DNA from: Lachnospiraceae bacterium
GTDB taxonomy: Bacteria > Bacillota > Clostridia > Lachnospirales > Lachnospiraceae
Direction: 5' to 3'
Length of the DNA: 64,000 nucleotides
Assembly: GCA_028689655.1 (NCBI GenBank)
Contig: JAQVCT010000005.1
Location: 1 to 64,000, forward strand
Made by a program: the position numbers and the translations under genes. The first letter of the stretch is position 1, and each line of letters opens with the position of its first letter. Shown here in pieces: positions 8,248 to 18,025 of the stretch. The notes under the pieces were generated by a model. It worked only from the letters and a program-made list of their open reading frames with translations. It was not told the DNA's origin and did no database searches.

Positions 8248-11091
8248 TTATTTATAGCCCATATATTTTTCCAGTGTTTCATATAATTCTTTTAATTCAA
8301 TGGGCTTTGCCAGATGTTCATTCATGCCATGTGCCAGTGATTCTTTTTTGTCCTCCCGAAAAGCATTGGCGCTCATTGCCAGAATGGGGATATCACAATC
8401 CACCCGTCCTGAATTGCGAATATGTTCTGCCGCCTGGTATCCATCCATCACAGGCATGCGAATATCCATCAGGATCAAATCATAATGATATGGAGGTACA
8501 TTTACAAATTTTTCCACCGCCATCTGTCCATTTTCCGCGATTTCTACTGTAATTCCTACTCTTTCCAGTAGTCTCTGAGCGATTTCCCTGTTCAATGGAT
8601 GATCCTCTGCTAATAAAACACGTTTTTGTTCAAAATAATATTCCGAAGGGTGCGTTCCATCTTTCGCCGGCCTGTCCTCCACCTGTAGTTTCGTTTTTTC
8701 ACACTTGGTAAAACATAACGTTACCTGAAATTTCGTGCCTTTTCCTACCTGACTCTCCACCTCAATGGTCCCATCCATTAACTGAACGAGATTTTTCACA
8801 ATGGTAAGCCCAAGTCCGGTTCCACTATATTCGCTGGTACGTCCACCTTCTTCCCGTTCAAATTCATCGTACAGATGTGGCAGAAATTCTTTTGAAATTC
8901 CTATTCCATTATCCTCCACCTGGAACAGCAACGTGACAGAATCCGCTGCACTGGCTATCTTTGAAACGCAAAGCGATACCCTTCCACCTGCATTGGTAAA
9001 TTTCACAGAATTATTTAGCAGATTAATGAAGATCTGCTGTAACCGCATCTTATCAAACAGAAAGATCTGTTGATCCACTTCCTGCATCTCGCTATGATAT
9101 TCGACTCCCCTCGCAAGTGCCAGGGGTCTGATAATCATATCAACTGCTTCGATAACATCTGATATTCTATATGGATTCGGATCCAATACCACCTTATGTC
9201 TTTCTATACGGGACATCTCCAGGACATCATTGATCAATGCCAGCAAATGTTCCGAGGAAATATTCATCTTTATGAGATATTCTCTTATCTCCTTCTCATC
9301 CATATCATCCGCAAGCAGAAGCCTGGTAATTCCCATAATGGCATTCATAGGGGTCCGGATTTCATGGCTCATGAGTGACAGAAACTCGGATTTTGCTGCA
9401 TTCGCCTTCTCCGCCACCGCCACCGCTTCCTCTAATTCTACATTTTTGGCTGTTAGTATTTGATTTTTTCTGGCACGAATCATCATTCCATACAGCAGCA
9501 TGAGAATCATCGCCACGATTGTAATCAGTATCGCCACGAATATGACCGAATAGAGCGGGTACTTGTAGATACACTCTTTTAATGACAAAGGTTCTCTGCC
9601 TGTCTGTATATTATGTACCACAAATTGATTCATACTTTCCTCTGAAATCTGTAAGAGCGACTTATCGATAACAGAATATAATATTTGGGATCGCATATCT
9701 TCTCTATAATTGGATACTCCAATAGAAATTGGAACTGCCTCCGTGTTGGTCAAAACAACGGACAGATCCGGATATTTTGGGAGCAGATCCTCCGTCTGTA
9801 AATAATAGGAGTTCAGAAAGGTGACATCTGCCTTCCCGCTTTGAACAGCGTCCATGCCCTCTTTCATGGTATCTGCCACGAGAAACGTCCATTTCGGATG
9901 TTCTATCTGCATATATCTAAGGGTTCCCGGCATAGAAGAAGGAAGTACTGCCGTGATATGTCTGTCATTGGTGATAATATTATCCTTTTTTGCCACACCT
10001 CCCAGATATTCATTAATATACGGAGTGGTAAAATTGATGTGATATTCCCTGGTAATAGAGTCCTCACCATGTACCCCCAATAATAGATCAATTGTCCCCT
10101 CCTGCATCATCTTCCATGCATCATCAAAAGTGGCCGTCCGCTTTATTTTAAACTGTAATCCACTGATCTGGGACAGCTTTTCCAGGATATCCAGATCAAT
10201 TCCCCGGAAGGTCTTACTTTTTTCATCATACCATGAAAATGGATAATTATTGTCATTGCATGCCACTGTAATCGTATCTGCATGTGTAATAAATGCTGCT
10301 TCTTCTCTGGAAAAACTCTGTATCTGTCTCTCCATTGAACCATAATATTTTTCCATCAGATTTGGCACGAGCTTCGGTGTTCTAAGCTTTATCTGGTACA
10401 TGGCTTCATTGAGTTCCTGAAGCGTCGTTTGATCATTTTTATTTGTTATAAAATAGGTTGGTATATAATCAAATTTTGCCAGCAATTTCTGATTATCACC
10501 AATACTCATATTACCTGTTACGATTGCATCCACTTCTTTCCCGCTCAGACCGTCTTTCAGCGCTTTTGCATTGGGAAAATATTTCGTCTTATAGCTGAAT
10601 CCCTTTTCAGCAGCAAATTTTTCAAACTGTGTATTGAGGAAATTCCCCTCTATCATACCCACTGTGAGTCCTGAAAATTGGTGATAGTCCTCATAATAAA
10701 GAGATGTGTCATCCCCTCGGCTTAACAATGCAACATAGTCAATGAAACATTCCAGTGTGCTGTAACTATAATCCTCTGCACGTTCACTGCTGTATTCCGC
10801 TGGAAGCAGTAAATCAATCTCACCATTCTTTAAGCGATCCATGCACTCATTCCAGGTGCCGCTGATATATTCATAGTTCCAGCCTGTATATTTTGCGATT
10901 TCCTCCAGATATTCTGCCCCATATCCGGAAACTGTCCCATCTTCTTTTTGCACCAGAAAATTGTCAATATCCACGCATCCCACACGAATTGTTTTTCCTG
11001 ATTTCGGCAGTTCTGCATAAACAGGTATTATTGTATTCCATAAAATCAAAAAGCATACTATAAATGATATAATTTTTCTTATTATTCTCAT
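8248..11091 (-). CDS. EvgS/BvgS-like hybrid sensor histidine kinase with two extracytoplasmic solute-binding domains
   Basis: 947 residues. A signal segment (1-26) is followed by two SBP_bac_3 domains (about 33-255 and 272-495), a membrane segment (about 511-536), a short coiled coil, HisKA with SHEIRTP (phospho-acceptor H576), HATPase (N box NLLNNSVKFT near 690, G boxes DNGIGIS and GTGLGL) and a C-terminal receiver domain with D876 in ILMDIRMPVMDG. It resembles EvgS/BvgS but lacks the C-terminal HPt domain and the PAS domain, so the phosphate must pass to a separate HPt or the receiver may only tune the kinase. No response regulator gene is adjacent. The ligand, probably a small polar solute, is unknown. 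Confidence 0.92.
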   Translation of the reverse strand: MRIIRKIISFIVCFLILWNTIIPVYAELPKSGKTIRVGCVDIDNFLVQKEDGTVSGYGAEYLEEIAKYTGWNYEYISGTWNECMDRLKNGEIDLLLPAEYSSERAEDYSYSTLECFIDYVALLSRGDDTSLYYEDYHQFSGLTVGMIEGNFLNTQFEKFAAEKGFSYKTKYFPNAKALKDGLSGKEVDAIVTGNMSIGDNQKLLAKFDYIPTYFITNKNDQTTLQELNEAMYQIKLRTPKLVPNLMEKYYGSMERQIQSFSREEAAFITHADTITVACNDNNYPFSWYDEKSKTFRGIDLDILEKLSQISGLQFKIKRTATFDDAWKMMQEGTIDLLLGVHGEDSITREYHINFTTPYINEYLGGVAKKDNIITNDRHITAVLPSSMPGTLRYMQIEHPKWTFLVADTMKEGMDAVQSGKADVTFLNSYYLQTEDLLPKYPDLSVVLTNTEAVPISIGVSNYREDMRSQILYSVIDKSLLQISEESMNQFVVHNIQTGREPLSLKECIYKYPLYSVIFVAILITIVAMILMLLYGMMIRARKNQILTAKNVELEEAVAVAEKANAAKSEFLSLMSHEIRTPMNAIMGITRLLLADDMDEKEIREYLIKMNISSEHLLALINDVLEMSRIERHKVVLDPNPYRISDVIEAVDMIIRPLALARGVEYHSEMQEVDQQIFLFDKMRLQQIFINLLNNSVKFTNAGGRVSLCVSKIASAADSVTLLFQVEDNGIGISKEFLPHLYDEFEREEGGRTSEYSGTGLGLTIVKNLVQLMDGTIEVESQVGKGTKFQVTLCFTKCEKTKLQVEDRPAKDGTHPSEYYFEQKRVLLAEDHPLNREIAQRLLERVGITVEIAENGQMAVEKFVNVPPYHYDLILMDIRMPVMDGYQAAEHIRNSGRVDCDIPILAMSANAFREDKKESLAHGMNEHLAKPIELKELYETLEKYMGYK

Positions 11092-11167
11092 ATGAGTAAC
11101 CCTGTCTCTCTTCGACCCTTTGTATATACATATATTATCACAATTGTCTATGTCTTAAAATATAATA

Positions 11168-12064
11168 TTACAAAAACTTTTTCTTTCGCATTTCCCTGGG
11201 CGACTCTCCAAAGAGATTCTTGTAGGCGCGGGAAAAAGTAGAATGCTCCTTAAATCCACTGGTGTAACACGCCTGGGTGATGGGCATCCCCTCCTGTATG
11301 TATTCTTTTGCCCGCAGCAGTCTCTTATTACTGATATATTTTCCGATGGAATATCCTGTCTCCTCCTTGAATATACGCATCATATGATATTTACTCATAT
11401 AGAAATGCGCTGCCAGAAAATCAATCGCAAGATTTTCCGTCAGATTTGCGTTGATAAAATCGATGATATCCACCACCTTTTGATTACAGATATTCGTATT
11501 TACATAGGAAATCTTCTCCCCTATCGCCGCTCTGTTCAGATGAACCATAAATTCCAGAAAAACAGTCCGCAGATACAGTTCCCGTGCATATTCCTCATGG
11601 CTTCTTCCAGGGTCCAGCGTCTGTTTCAGCTCCATCACCACCTGATACAGTTTACTTTCTGACAGCTTTGCGATGCGAAGGACATTGGCATGTTCCCTCT
11701 TCGCCTTTTGGAAACACTCATCAAGCTGATACTGTTGGCTGGAATACCGCTCCAGAAATTCCGGTGAGATGTACATGATGATCCTGTCATATCTGGTACT
11801 CTTATCCACATATAACTTATGTATGTCGTGATGTCCCACCAGTACGATGTCATAGGGTTCCAGCTCATAGGATTTTCCCTCCACGATATAGGTCACCTTT
11901 CCCCTTAAAAAGATGGTAATCTTGTCGAACTCATGATAATGATTCTCGAATTCCTTCGGTTCCTTGTCCGACAAATAGAACATCTGAAAGTCTGTATTCA
12001 GATAACCTTTTTTCTCATAGTTCCGAAAAATATCCGGTTCCTCCATATTTTGATTATGACACAT
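11168..12064 (-). CDS. AraC-family transcriptional regulator with N-terminal cupin domain
   Basis: 298 residues. An N-terminal cupin/AraC-binding domain (KEFENHYHEFDKITIFLRGKVTYIVEG, about residues 36-62) should bind an effector. The C-terminal pair of helix-turn-helix motifs is of AraC type (LAIDFLAAHFYMSKYHMMRIFKEETG and ITQACYTSGFKEHSTFSRAYKNLFGESP, the second recognition helix being well conserved). It is divergent from the alanine/glycine symporter gene at 12298, which it may regulate; that is inference from layout. GGAGGG precedes the ATG. Its leader contains a 14-bp tandem repeat at 12090-12145. Confidence 0.9.
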   Translation of the reverse strand: MCHNQNMEEPDIFRNYEKKGYLNTDFQMFYLSDKEPKEFENHYHEFDKITIFLRGKVTYIVEGKSYELEPYDIVLVGHHDIHKLYVDKSTRYDRIIMYISPEFLERYSSQQYQLDECFQKAKREHANVLRIAKLSESKLYQVVMELKQTLDPGRSHEEYARELYLRTVFLEFMVHLNRAAIGEKISYVNTNICNQKVVDIIDFINANLTENLAIDFLAAHFYMSKYHMMRIFKEETGYSIGKYISNKRLLRAKEYIQEGMPITQACYTSGFKEHSTFSRAYKNLFGESPREMRKKKFL

Positions 12065-12089
12065 TGTTCCCTCCTGTTTACCTGTGATT

Positions 12090-12145
12090 CTTTTGCTTCT
12101 ATTCTTTTGCTTCTATTCTTTTACTTCTATTCTTTTACTTCTATT
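12090..12145. repeat. Four tandem copies of a 14-bp unit
   Basis: Units CTTTTGCTTCTATT, CTTTTGCTTCTATT, CTTTTACTTCTATT and CTTTTACTTCTATT run head to tail with one base changed in the last two. The array lies 26 nt upstream of the AraC-family start codon, in its leader or promoter region. Copy number could vary by slippage. Confidence 0.9.
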
Positions 12146-12182
12146 GTCATGTGTCATTATTATTGCACATTCATAACATCAT

Positions 12183-12211
12183 TTGCAATATTAATGGCAT
12201 TTTTTTACTAT
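12183..12211 (+). promoter_or_regulatory. Predicted sigma-A promoter of the amino acid symporter gene
   Basis: TTGCAA (12183-12188) and TACTAT (12206-12211) are spaced by 17 bp, about 85 nt upstream of the start codon. The match is partial and the region is AT-rich, so chance similarity is possible. Confidence 0.45.
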
Positions 12212-12297
12212 TTTTTGCATATCCTGTGGCATATACTGTTAGTAACACTACGTACATAAGTACACATATTAACAGTTAGAAAGTGAGGGATTGCAAC

Positions 12298-13845
12298 ATG
12301 GAACAAGTTTTCAGCGCAATCAACAATGTATTTAATTTCGTGACACCTGTCTCAGATTTTTTCTGGGATTTTCCCACAAACCTTTCCTGGTATGCCGCCA
12401 TTCCTATCTTAGGTAATTTTTCACTGGCAGTGATCCTGTTGATGGGATCTGGGATTTTCTTCACCATCAAAACAGGCTTTATCCAGGTCACACATTTTAA
12501 AAAAGGTATTAAGATCCTGGCGAAAAAGAAAAGCGATGAGACCGGTATCTCCTCCCTGGCAGCCTTTTTCCTCAGTTCTGCCATGCGTGTAGGTCCCGGT
12601 AATATTCTGGGTGTGACCGGTGCCATCTCCGTTGGCGGTCCCGGTGCATTGCTCTGGATGTGGGTCTCCGCATTTTTCGGTATGTCCACCGCCTATACAG
12701 AGGCTGTTCTGGCGCAGATCTTCAAGGAGAAAAAGGATGACGAATTCGTAGGTGGTCTTCCCTTCTACGGAAAACGCCTGCTGGGAAATAAACTATGGGC
12801 CGGCATCCTGCTATCTGTCATGTTTATCGTATACGCAATGTGCTGTCTCCCCGCTCAGGGATTTAACGTGGTCTCCTCCATCGGACAGATGGCATCCATC
12901 GTGACTGGCGTCACACTGGATACCACTTCTATCTTTTATTATATTGCAGCAGTCATCCTCATTATCGCTACCGCCTATATTGCATTTGGTGGTATCAAAA
13001 AAGTAACAAAAGTAACAGACAAAGTAGTTCCCATCATGGCAGTCGTCTATGTGGTCACAGTATTGCTCTTAGTCATTATTAATTTTAAATCCATTCCTTA
13101 CTTCTTTGCCGCAGTGTTCAGCGGTGCATTTACGCCACAGGCTATCTTCGGTGGTGCGTTTGGAACCGTATTAGTGCAGGGCGTGAAGCGTGGACTCATG
13201 TCCAATGAAGCTGGTCAGGGTACCATCACTATGGCTGCCGGTGCCGCCAACACAGATCACCCCTGCGAACAGGGATGTGTACAGTCCATCGGTGTTTTCT
13301 TAGATACTATGATCATCTGTACCTTAACAGGTTTTGTCATCGTCATGGCACATGTATGGAGTGGTGCCGGCAGTGATTCCTGGTTCGCCTTAGACAGACT
13401 GCCACGTTTTCTGGCATCTGCCGAGGTGCTTACCCCCGGTACTGCTTTCAATCATATCGTAGCATTTTTGCTTACCTTCTGTTTCTGCCTTTTCGCTTTT
13501 ACATGCCTCATCGGTATGATCAGCTTCTCCGAGATCGCTGCTAATCGTATCAGCACGAAGAAGACTTTTATCCGGGCGATCCGTGTCCTCGGTATTCTGA
13601 TCACCACCTTTGGTATCCTCTGCTCTCTGGCAGGACTTGATCTCGGTAACTTATGGGCTATTTCAGATCTGGGCAATATCCTCATCGTATTCGCCAATAT
13701 CCCATTGTTATATATCGGTGCCGGCTATGTATTTAAAGCCACTGCACATTTTAAAAAGGAGGGTCATACACCATTCAACTCAGATGTCATCGGCATATCC
13801 TGTGAATACTGGGATGAGAAAAATAAAAAACAGAAAAGAAAATAA
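12298..13845 (+). CDS. Alanine/glycine:cation symporter (AGCS family)
   Basis: 515 residues with about ten membrane segments. It is a sodium-coupled importer of alanine or glycine in the cytoplasmic membrane. The family motifs are visible: RVGPGNILGVTGAISVGGPGALLWMW near residue 100, and GVKRGLMSNEAGQGT with AANTDHPCEQG near residue 300. The ATG at 12298 follows AAGTGAGGGA at good spacing; a GTG 15 nt upstream lies within that ribosome binding site and is unlikely. It is divergent from an AraC-family regulator. The C-terminus is short and basic (NKKQKRK). Confidence 0.93.
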   Translation: MEQVFSAINNVFNFVTPVSDFFWDFPTNLSWYAAIPILGNFSLAVILLMGSGIFFTIKTGFIQVTHFKKGIKILAKKKSDETGISSLAAFFLSSAMRVGPGNILGVTGAISVGGPGALLWMWVSAFFGMSTAYTEAVLAQIFKEKKDDEFVGGLPFYGKRLLGNKLWAGILLSVMFIVYAMCCLPAQGFNVVSSIGQMASIVTGVTLDTTSIFYYIAAVILIIATAYIAFGGIKKVTKVTDKVVPIMAVVYVVTVLLLVIINFKSIPYFFAAVFSGAFTPQAIFGGAFGTVLVQGVKRGLMSNEAGQGTITMAAGAANTDHPCEQGCVQSIGVFLDTMIICTLTGFVIVMAHVWSGAGSDSWFALDRLPRFLASAEVLTPGTAFNHIVAFLLTFCFCLFAFTCLIGMISFSEIAANRISTKKTFIRAIRVLGILITTFGILCSLAGLDLGNLWAISDLGNILIVFANIPLLYIGAGYVFKATAHFKKEGHTPFNSDVIGISCEYWDEKNKKQKRK

Positions 13846-14002
13846 TTTAATCTTAATTTAATAATCTACCTAATAGAACAAAGTGTCTTCGACACTCTTA
13901 TGTTATCACCACTTTAATGACACTTTGGGCGGATCTTAGCAGTATCGAAGATGCTGCCAATAGGAAATTTCGAAGGAATTTCCTATTAAACAAAAAAACA
14001 TA
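13846..14002. repeat. Intergenic string of small hairpins
   Basis: Three palindromes follow the symporter gene: AGTGTC-TTC-GACACT (13882-13896), a weaker one around 13936-13956, and AATAGGAAATT/AATTTCCTATT (13959-13987). None has the T-run of a terminator on the plus strand. They precede the true terminator at 14003. Confidence 0.5.
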
Positions 14003-14039
14003 GAAAATGAGATTACCTTAATTGGGTAATCTCATTTTC
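14003..14039. terminator. Bidirectional terminator between convergent genes
   Basis: A perfect 15-bp stem, GAAAATGAGATTACC with GGTAATCTCATTTTC, with a T-run on the minus-strand side (TTTTTTTG after a few bases). It lies between the symporter gene and the GGDEF gene, which converge. Confidence 0.85.
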
Positions 14040-14104
14040 ATATCTCATATAATTTCACATCTATGTTTTTCATTTCAATCTATGATTTCATTTTTATGGC
14101 TCTT

Positions 14105-16432
14105 TTATGCAGACTGCACTTTTTTCAGACAGGACTTTCTCTTTTCCATTTTATCTTTATAGAGTACATGATCTGCCTCCTTCAGGATATCTTTCAGATC
14201 CATACCGGAATGTGCGATCACTTTCTTAACACCCACAGACATCTCGATATAGTAAGGTTTATCACAGGTGCGGTTCAGTTCATTGGTCAGATTCTCTATT
14301 CGATTCTTGATCTTATCCACCATATGCACCTCATCGATCTCCGCATAGGCAATGAACTCATCTCCGCCGATCCTTCCAATGGGATCATTTATACGGAAAC
14401 TCTTAGTGAGGATATCTGCGATACTCTTCAGGGCGAAATCTCCCTCATGATGTCCAAAGGTGTCATTTACCTGTTTCAGATTATCCATATCGATGAATAC
14501 GATTGCTACCGTCTTTCCATGACATTCTGTCAATCTTTCTAATATGGCATCAAAGATACCACGACGGTTCAGCAGTCCTGTCAGTTCATCAGAAACGGAC
14601 AGATGATTCAGCAGATCATTCTTCTTGCTGATAATGTCCAGACTATCCTGTAAACGTTTCTGCATATTTGCCTGCTGCTGCATCATTTCCAGATATTTCA
14701 GTGATGTGCCGATCTGCAGGCTGATGGAGTAGGCAAAGGATGCTTCATGCAGATCTGCTTCACACACCAGCAATCCATACTGTACTTCGTTGGAGAACAG
14801 ACTGAAATGTAGCGCGGTGTAACGCTCCTGGCTGTCAATGGCATTCTCGATTCCCTCTTCCAGGGTGATATTTGGTCTCTTCTCCACCTCATAGGCGTCC
14901 ACCCCATTGCGATCCTGCTTTGCTGCAAGGTACATACGCTCCGGGCATTCCCAGCTCTGATTGGCGTAATTGATGATCGGTTCCTTGAACAGATAGATAT
15001 ATGAACTCTTGAAATTCAATAACTGCATCTTATATACGATCTGATAAAGTGCTTCCTTTACATCAGAAGAATAAATCATGGTATCTCTTGTCACATAGGT
15101 GGCATACCATGCTTCCTTTTTCCCCCGTTTGATGGTTCTCTGGTATTCTGCCTGTAAATATCTGCTCACTGTGGTAAATATGGTAGTGGATAACAGCGAA
15201 TAGTAAGACCGGGCATCCGCATCATCTGTATTCCGGATGATCGACTGGATAAAACGAAACATCGTCATTTGGAACCGATGAGGTGAATAATAGCCTGAAT
15301 ATTCATTTTGTAAAATACTCTTTACGATCTCTTTCAGACTGCTCAATCGCTCTGTAACTTTGGTTTCGTCGTAGGATTCTATAATAATCGCCACAAGATC
15401 TCTGATCTTTGCTCCTAATTTTTCCTTGATTTTCTCGCCATCCGGATGATTACTGATCTCATTTAATATGATTGTCGTATGACCGTTTACCTGCTCCATC
15501 ACATTATTGTTATCAAAAGTAATCCCCGACCTGTCATAGAAATCAGCAGAACATCCACAGGAAGCTCTCACCTGAAGCGCAGAATCCAATACCTGAGATT
15601 CCACCTTCTCCCCGTCCAGTTTTCCAAGTGCTGCTTCCACCGCATGATATCCCAGCATAAAAGGGCGCACGCGTACTGTGGTCAATGGGGGATCATAAGA
15701 CATGGCCTCCTGATTATCATCAAATCCCGTGATTGCAATATCCCTTCCGATCACAAGACCGCGACGCTTGCATTCCCGATATCCGCCTATGGTCATCAGG
15801 TCATTGGCAAAACAGATTGCCTCCACATCCGGATGACGATCCAGTATCCTGGCTACCACATCGTCCGTATATTCTGTAAAATCTCCGTATCCGATCATGC
15901 CATCCTCGATTGGAAGATTATAATCCTTCATGATCTTCTTATATACTCCCAGTCGTTCCCTGCCATCAAAATTATTTTTCCTGCCGGATACAAAAGCGAT
16001 CTTCCGATATCCGTGTTTTACAATGAGGTGCTGTATACATTCATACAGACCCTCACGGTTGTTCAGCGTAATACAGGTCTCGCCCTGGATGCAGTCCTCC
16101 ATGATGATCATTGGTATTCCCTTGAACTTTGCCAGGAACTCCTGATAATTGTCCGTTCCCAGAAAATCGATAACTGTACCTAACGATACCAATAGCATAT
16201 CCACACGTTCTTTTGCCACGTAGTCATATACCGTATTAAATTGATAGTCGAATTCCTCTCTGTGCTCCAAAAGTTTCTTGTCATAAAATGACTTGGAATG
16301 CATCCCGGGAAATACCAGAAGATTTGCATTATAATCCTCGGCTGCCTGACTCATTCCTTTCATCAATTCATATGCGTGCTGCGCCTCAAGATTTCCAATG
16401 ATGGCGCCAATGTTTCTCATCTTTGCTTCCAT
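14105..16432 (-). CDS. Diguanylate cyclase with periplasmic-binding-like sensor domain
   Basis: About 775 residues. The N-terminal third (1-275) is a LacI/GalR-type periplasmic-binding fold without the usual DNA-binding helix-turn-helix (NIGAIIGNLEAQHAYELMKG, FVSGRKNNFDGRERLGVYKK, ITGFDDNQEAMSYDPPLTTVR). A long helical and GAF-like middle follows. The C-terminus is GGDEF: DELTGLLNRRG, FIDMDNLKQVNDTFGHHEGD and the catalytic RIGGDEF. It should make cyclic di-GMP in response to a sugar-like ligand or partner. No signal peptide or membrane segment is seen, so sensing is cytoplasmic. The ATG at 16432 follows GAGCGGGGG. No c-di-GMP effector is nearby. Confidence 0.88.
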   Translation of the reverse strand: MEAKMRNIGAIIGNLEAQHAYELMKGMSQAAEDYNANLLVFPGMHSKSFYDKKLLEHREEFDYQFNTVYDYVAKERVDMLLVSLGTVIDFLGTDNYQEFLAKFKGIPMIIMEDCIQGETCITLNNREGLYECIQHLIVKHGYRKIAFVSGRKNNFDGRERLGVYKKIMKDYNLPIEDGMIGYGDFTEYTDDVVARILDRHPDVEAICFANDLMTIGGYRECKRRGLVIGRDIAITGFDDNQEAMSYDPPLTTVRVRPFMLGYHAVEAALGKLDGEKVESQVLDSALQVRASCGCSADFYDRSGITFDNNNVMEQVNGHTTIILNEISNHPDGEKIKEKLGAKIRDLVAIIIESYDETKVTERLSSLKEIVKSILQNEYSGYYSPHRFQMTMFRFIQSIIRNTDDADARSYYSLLSTTIFTTVSRYLQAEYQRTIKRGKKEAWYATYVTRDTMIYSSDVKEALYQIVYKMQLLNFKSSYIYLFKEPIINYANQSWECPERMYLAAKQDRNGVDAYEVEKRPNITLEEGIENAIDSQERYTALHFSLFSNEVQYGLLVCEADLHEASFAYSISLQIGTSLKYLEMMQQQANMQKRLQDSLDIISKKNDLLNHLSVSDELTGLLNRRGIFDAILERLTECHGKTVAIVFIDMDNLKQVNDTFGHHEGDFALKSIADILTKSFRINDPIGRIGGDEFIAYAEIDEVHMVDKIKNRIENLTNELNRTCDKPYYIEMSVGVKKVIAHSGMDLKDILKEADHVLYKDKMEKRKSCLKKVQSA

Positions 16433-16497
16433 ATTGTAGCCCCCGCTCAATAATCGTTACCTCTATATGCTTCCCCTTTTAGTACCTTCGTACTAGA

Positions 16498-17322
16498 TTA
16501 TACATTCTTTTTAATGATAAGTCCATATAATTGAAACAAAATAAATAAAATGATATCTACGATTACAATACTTGCTCCCGTAGGCGTCGCATACAGATAA
16601 GAAGTTGTGATTCCCACAATAAAACTGACAATAGACACGAGTACCGCGGTAATTGTCACACTTTTAAACGTGTGACATATTCGCATGGCAGTCACCGCCG
16701 GAAATACAATAAGACTTGAGATCAAAAGAGCCCCCATCATACGCATCCCCAACACGATGATCAGCGCTGTCAAAATGGATAACAGCATGTGATACAGATT
16801 GGTATTGATCCCTGTCGCTTTCGCAAAGGTCTCATCAAAAGTGACCGCAAATATCTTCTCATAGAAGATCACATATAAGATCAATACGATTATAGAGACC
16901 ATGATGCTCAACACCACATCTTCCCTGCTCATTGCCAGGATGCTGCCAAACATATAGTTGTAGACATCCATATTCATGCCCGTGGTGAGAGATACCAGCA
17001 TCACGCCCACCGCCAATGCTCCTGTGGAAATCAGGGCGATTGCTGCATCCCCCTGTATTTTACTGTTTTCGGTCACGCGCAGCAGGATAAAAGCTGCCAC
17101 TATGACCACCGGGATGGCTACCTTCAACGGTGCCATATTCAAAGCCACCGCCAGTGCCAGTGCACCAAATCCCACATGGGACAGACCATCACCGATCATG
17201 GAATACCGTTTCAACACCAGACTGACTCCCAGAAGAGAGGCACAGACCGACACCAGCGTTCCTACGATCATCGCTCTTACCATGAAGGGATAGGAGAACA
17301 TCTCTCTAATTAATGTGATCAT
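16498..17322 (-). CDS. znuB: Zinc/manganese ABC transporter permease (ZnuB-like)
   Basis: 274 residues with about eight membrane segments, an ABC-3 family permease. Typical stretches are SVCASLLGVSLVLKRYSMIGDGLSHVGFGALALA near the N-terminus and RMMGALLISSLIVFPAVTAMRICHTF in the second half. It is the last gene of a zinc uptake set and overlaps the ATPase gene by 17 nt. Zinc rather than manganese is favoured by the His-rich loop of the binding protein and the CobW-type GTPases upstream. Confidence 0.9.
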   Translation of the reverse strand: MITLIREMFSYPFMVRAMIVGTLVSVCASLLGVSLVLKRYSMIGDGLSHVGFGALALAVALNMAPLKVAIPVVIVAAFILLRVTENSKIQGDAAIALISTGALAVGVMLVSLTTGMNMDVYNYMFGSILAMSREDVVLSIMVSIIVLILYVIFYEKIFAVTFDETFAKATGINTNLYHMLLSILTALIIVLGMRMMGALLISSLIVFPAVTAMRICHTFKSVTITAVLVSIVSFIVGITTSYLYATPTGASIVIVDIILFILFQLYGLIIKKNV

Positions 17323-18025
17323 CTTCCATCCCTCCTAAAAACCGTTTTCCAAATGTGCTATGGCGGTACGCCTCCACCGTTCCATAGAAATAACTGCTAT
17401 GAGACAAATGCAATATACTGCCGGCATGCTCTATGGCTTCTTTGATGGCATGACTTACCATCACAATGGTGATACCATGCTTTTTATTCAGCCTGTCAAT
17501 CATACTGTAAAATTCTGTCGTTGCCACCGGATCCAGTCCCGTGGTGGGCTCATCCAACAATAATAATGACGTGGTAGCACACAGGGAACGTGCCAGCAGC
17601 ACGCGCTGCTGCTGACCACCGGACAGATTTCGATAACATTTTTTTCGTAAATCCGATATTCCCAAAAGTTCCATATTGGAGTTGGCGCGCTCCTTATTTT
17701 CCTTGCTATAACCCGGGCGCATCCCTCTCTGGTTCAGGCATCCTGATATCACTACCTCATATACGGATGCCGGGAAATCTTTCTGTGCAACGGTCTGCTG
17801 GGGTACATATCCAATCTCCGTTGGCTGAAAAGAATCCCCCACAGTAATCTTTCCTCCGGAGGGTTTCTTCAATCCCAGCAGCCCTTTTACCAGAGTTGTC
17901 TTACCGGTACCATTTTCACCGATGATACACAGATAATCCCCTTTTTCAATGGAAAAAGAAAGTTCGTTTACCACGATCTGTTTTTCATAGGAAAAGGATA
18001 CTTTATCACAAGCGATTAAAGACAT
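17306..18025 (-). CDS. znuC: Zinc/manganese ABC transporter ATP-binding protein (ZnuC-like)
   Basis: 239 residues. Walker A is GENGTGKTT, the signature LSGGQQQR, Walker B LLLLDEPTTGLD, and the switch His is in VMVSHAIKEA. The order binding protein, ATPase, permease and the one-base overlap of stop and start at 18025 indicate one operon for metal import. ATPase sequence alone does not tell zinc from manganese. Confidence 0.92.
   Translation of the reverse strand: MSLIACDKVSFSYEKQIVVNELSFSIEKGDYLCIIGENGTGKTTLVKGLLGLKKPSGGKITVGDSFQPTEIGYVPQQTVAQKDFPASVYEVVISGCLNQRGMRPGYSKENKERANSNMELLGISDLRKKCYRNLSGGQQQRVLLARSLCATTSLLLLDEPTTGLDPVATTEFYSMIDRLNKKHGITIVMVSHAIKEAIEHAGSILHLSHSSYFYGTVEAYRHSTFGKRFLGGMEDDHIN

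Noticed and set aside
10143-10343. Short reading frames antisense or out of frame within the hybrid kinase gene
   Set aside because: The kinase domains are continuous in one frame across this stretch, and the alternatives have no start signals.
13846-14002. Intergenic hairpins as terminators of the symporter gene
   Set aside because: They lack a T-run on the plus strand; the structure at 14003-14039 is the credible terminator.
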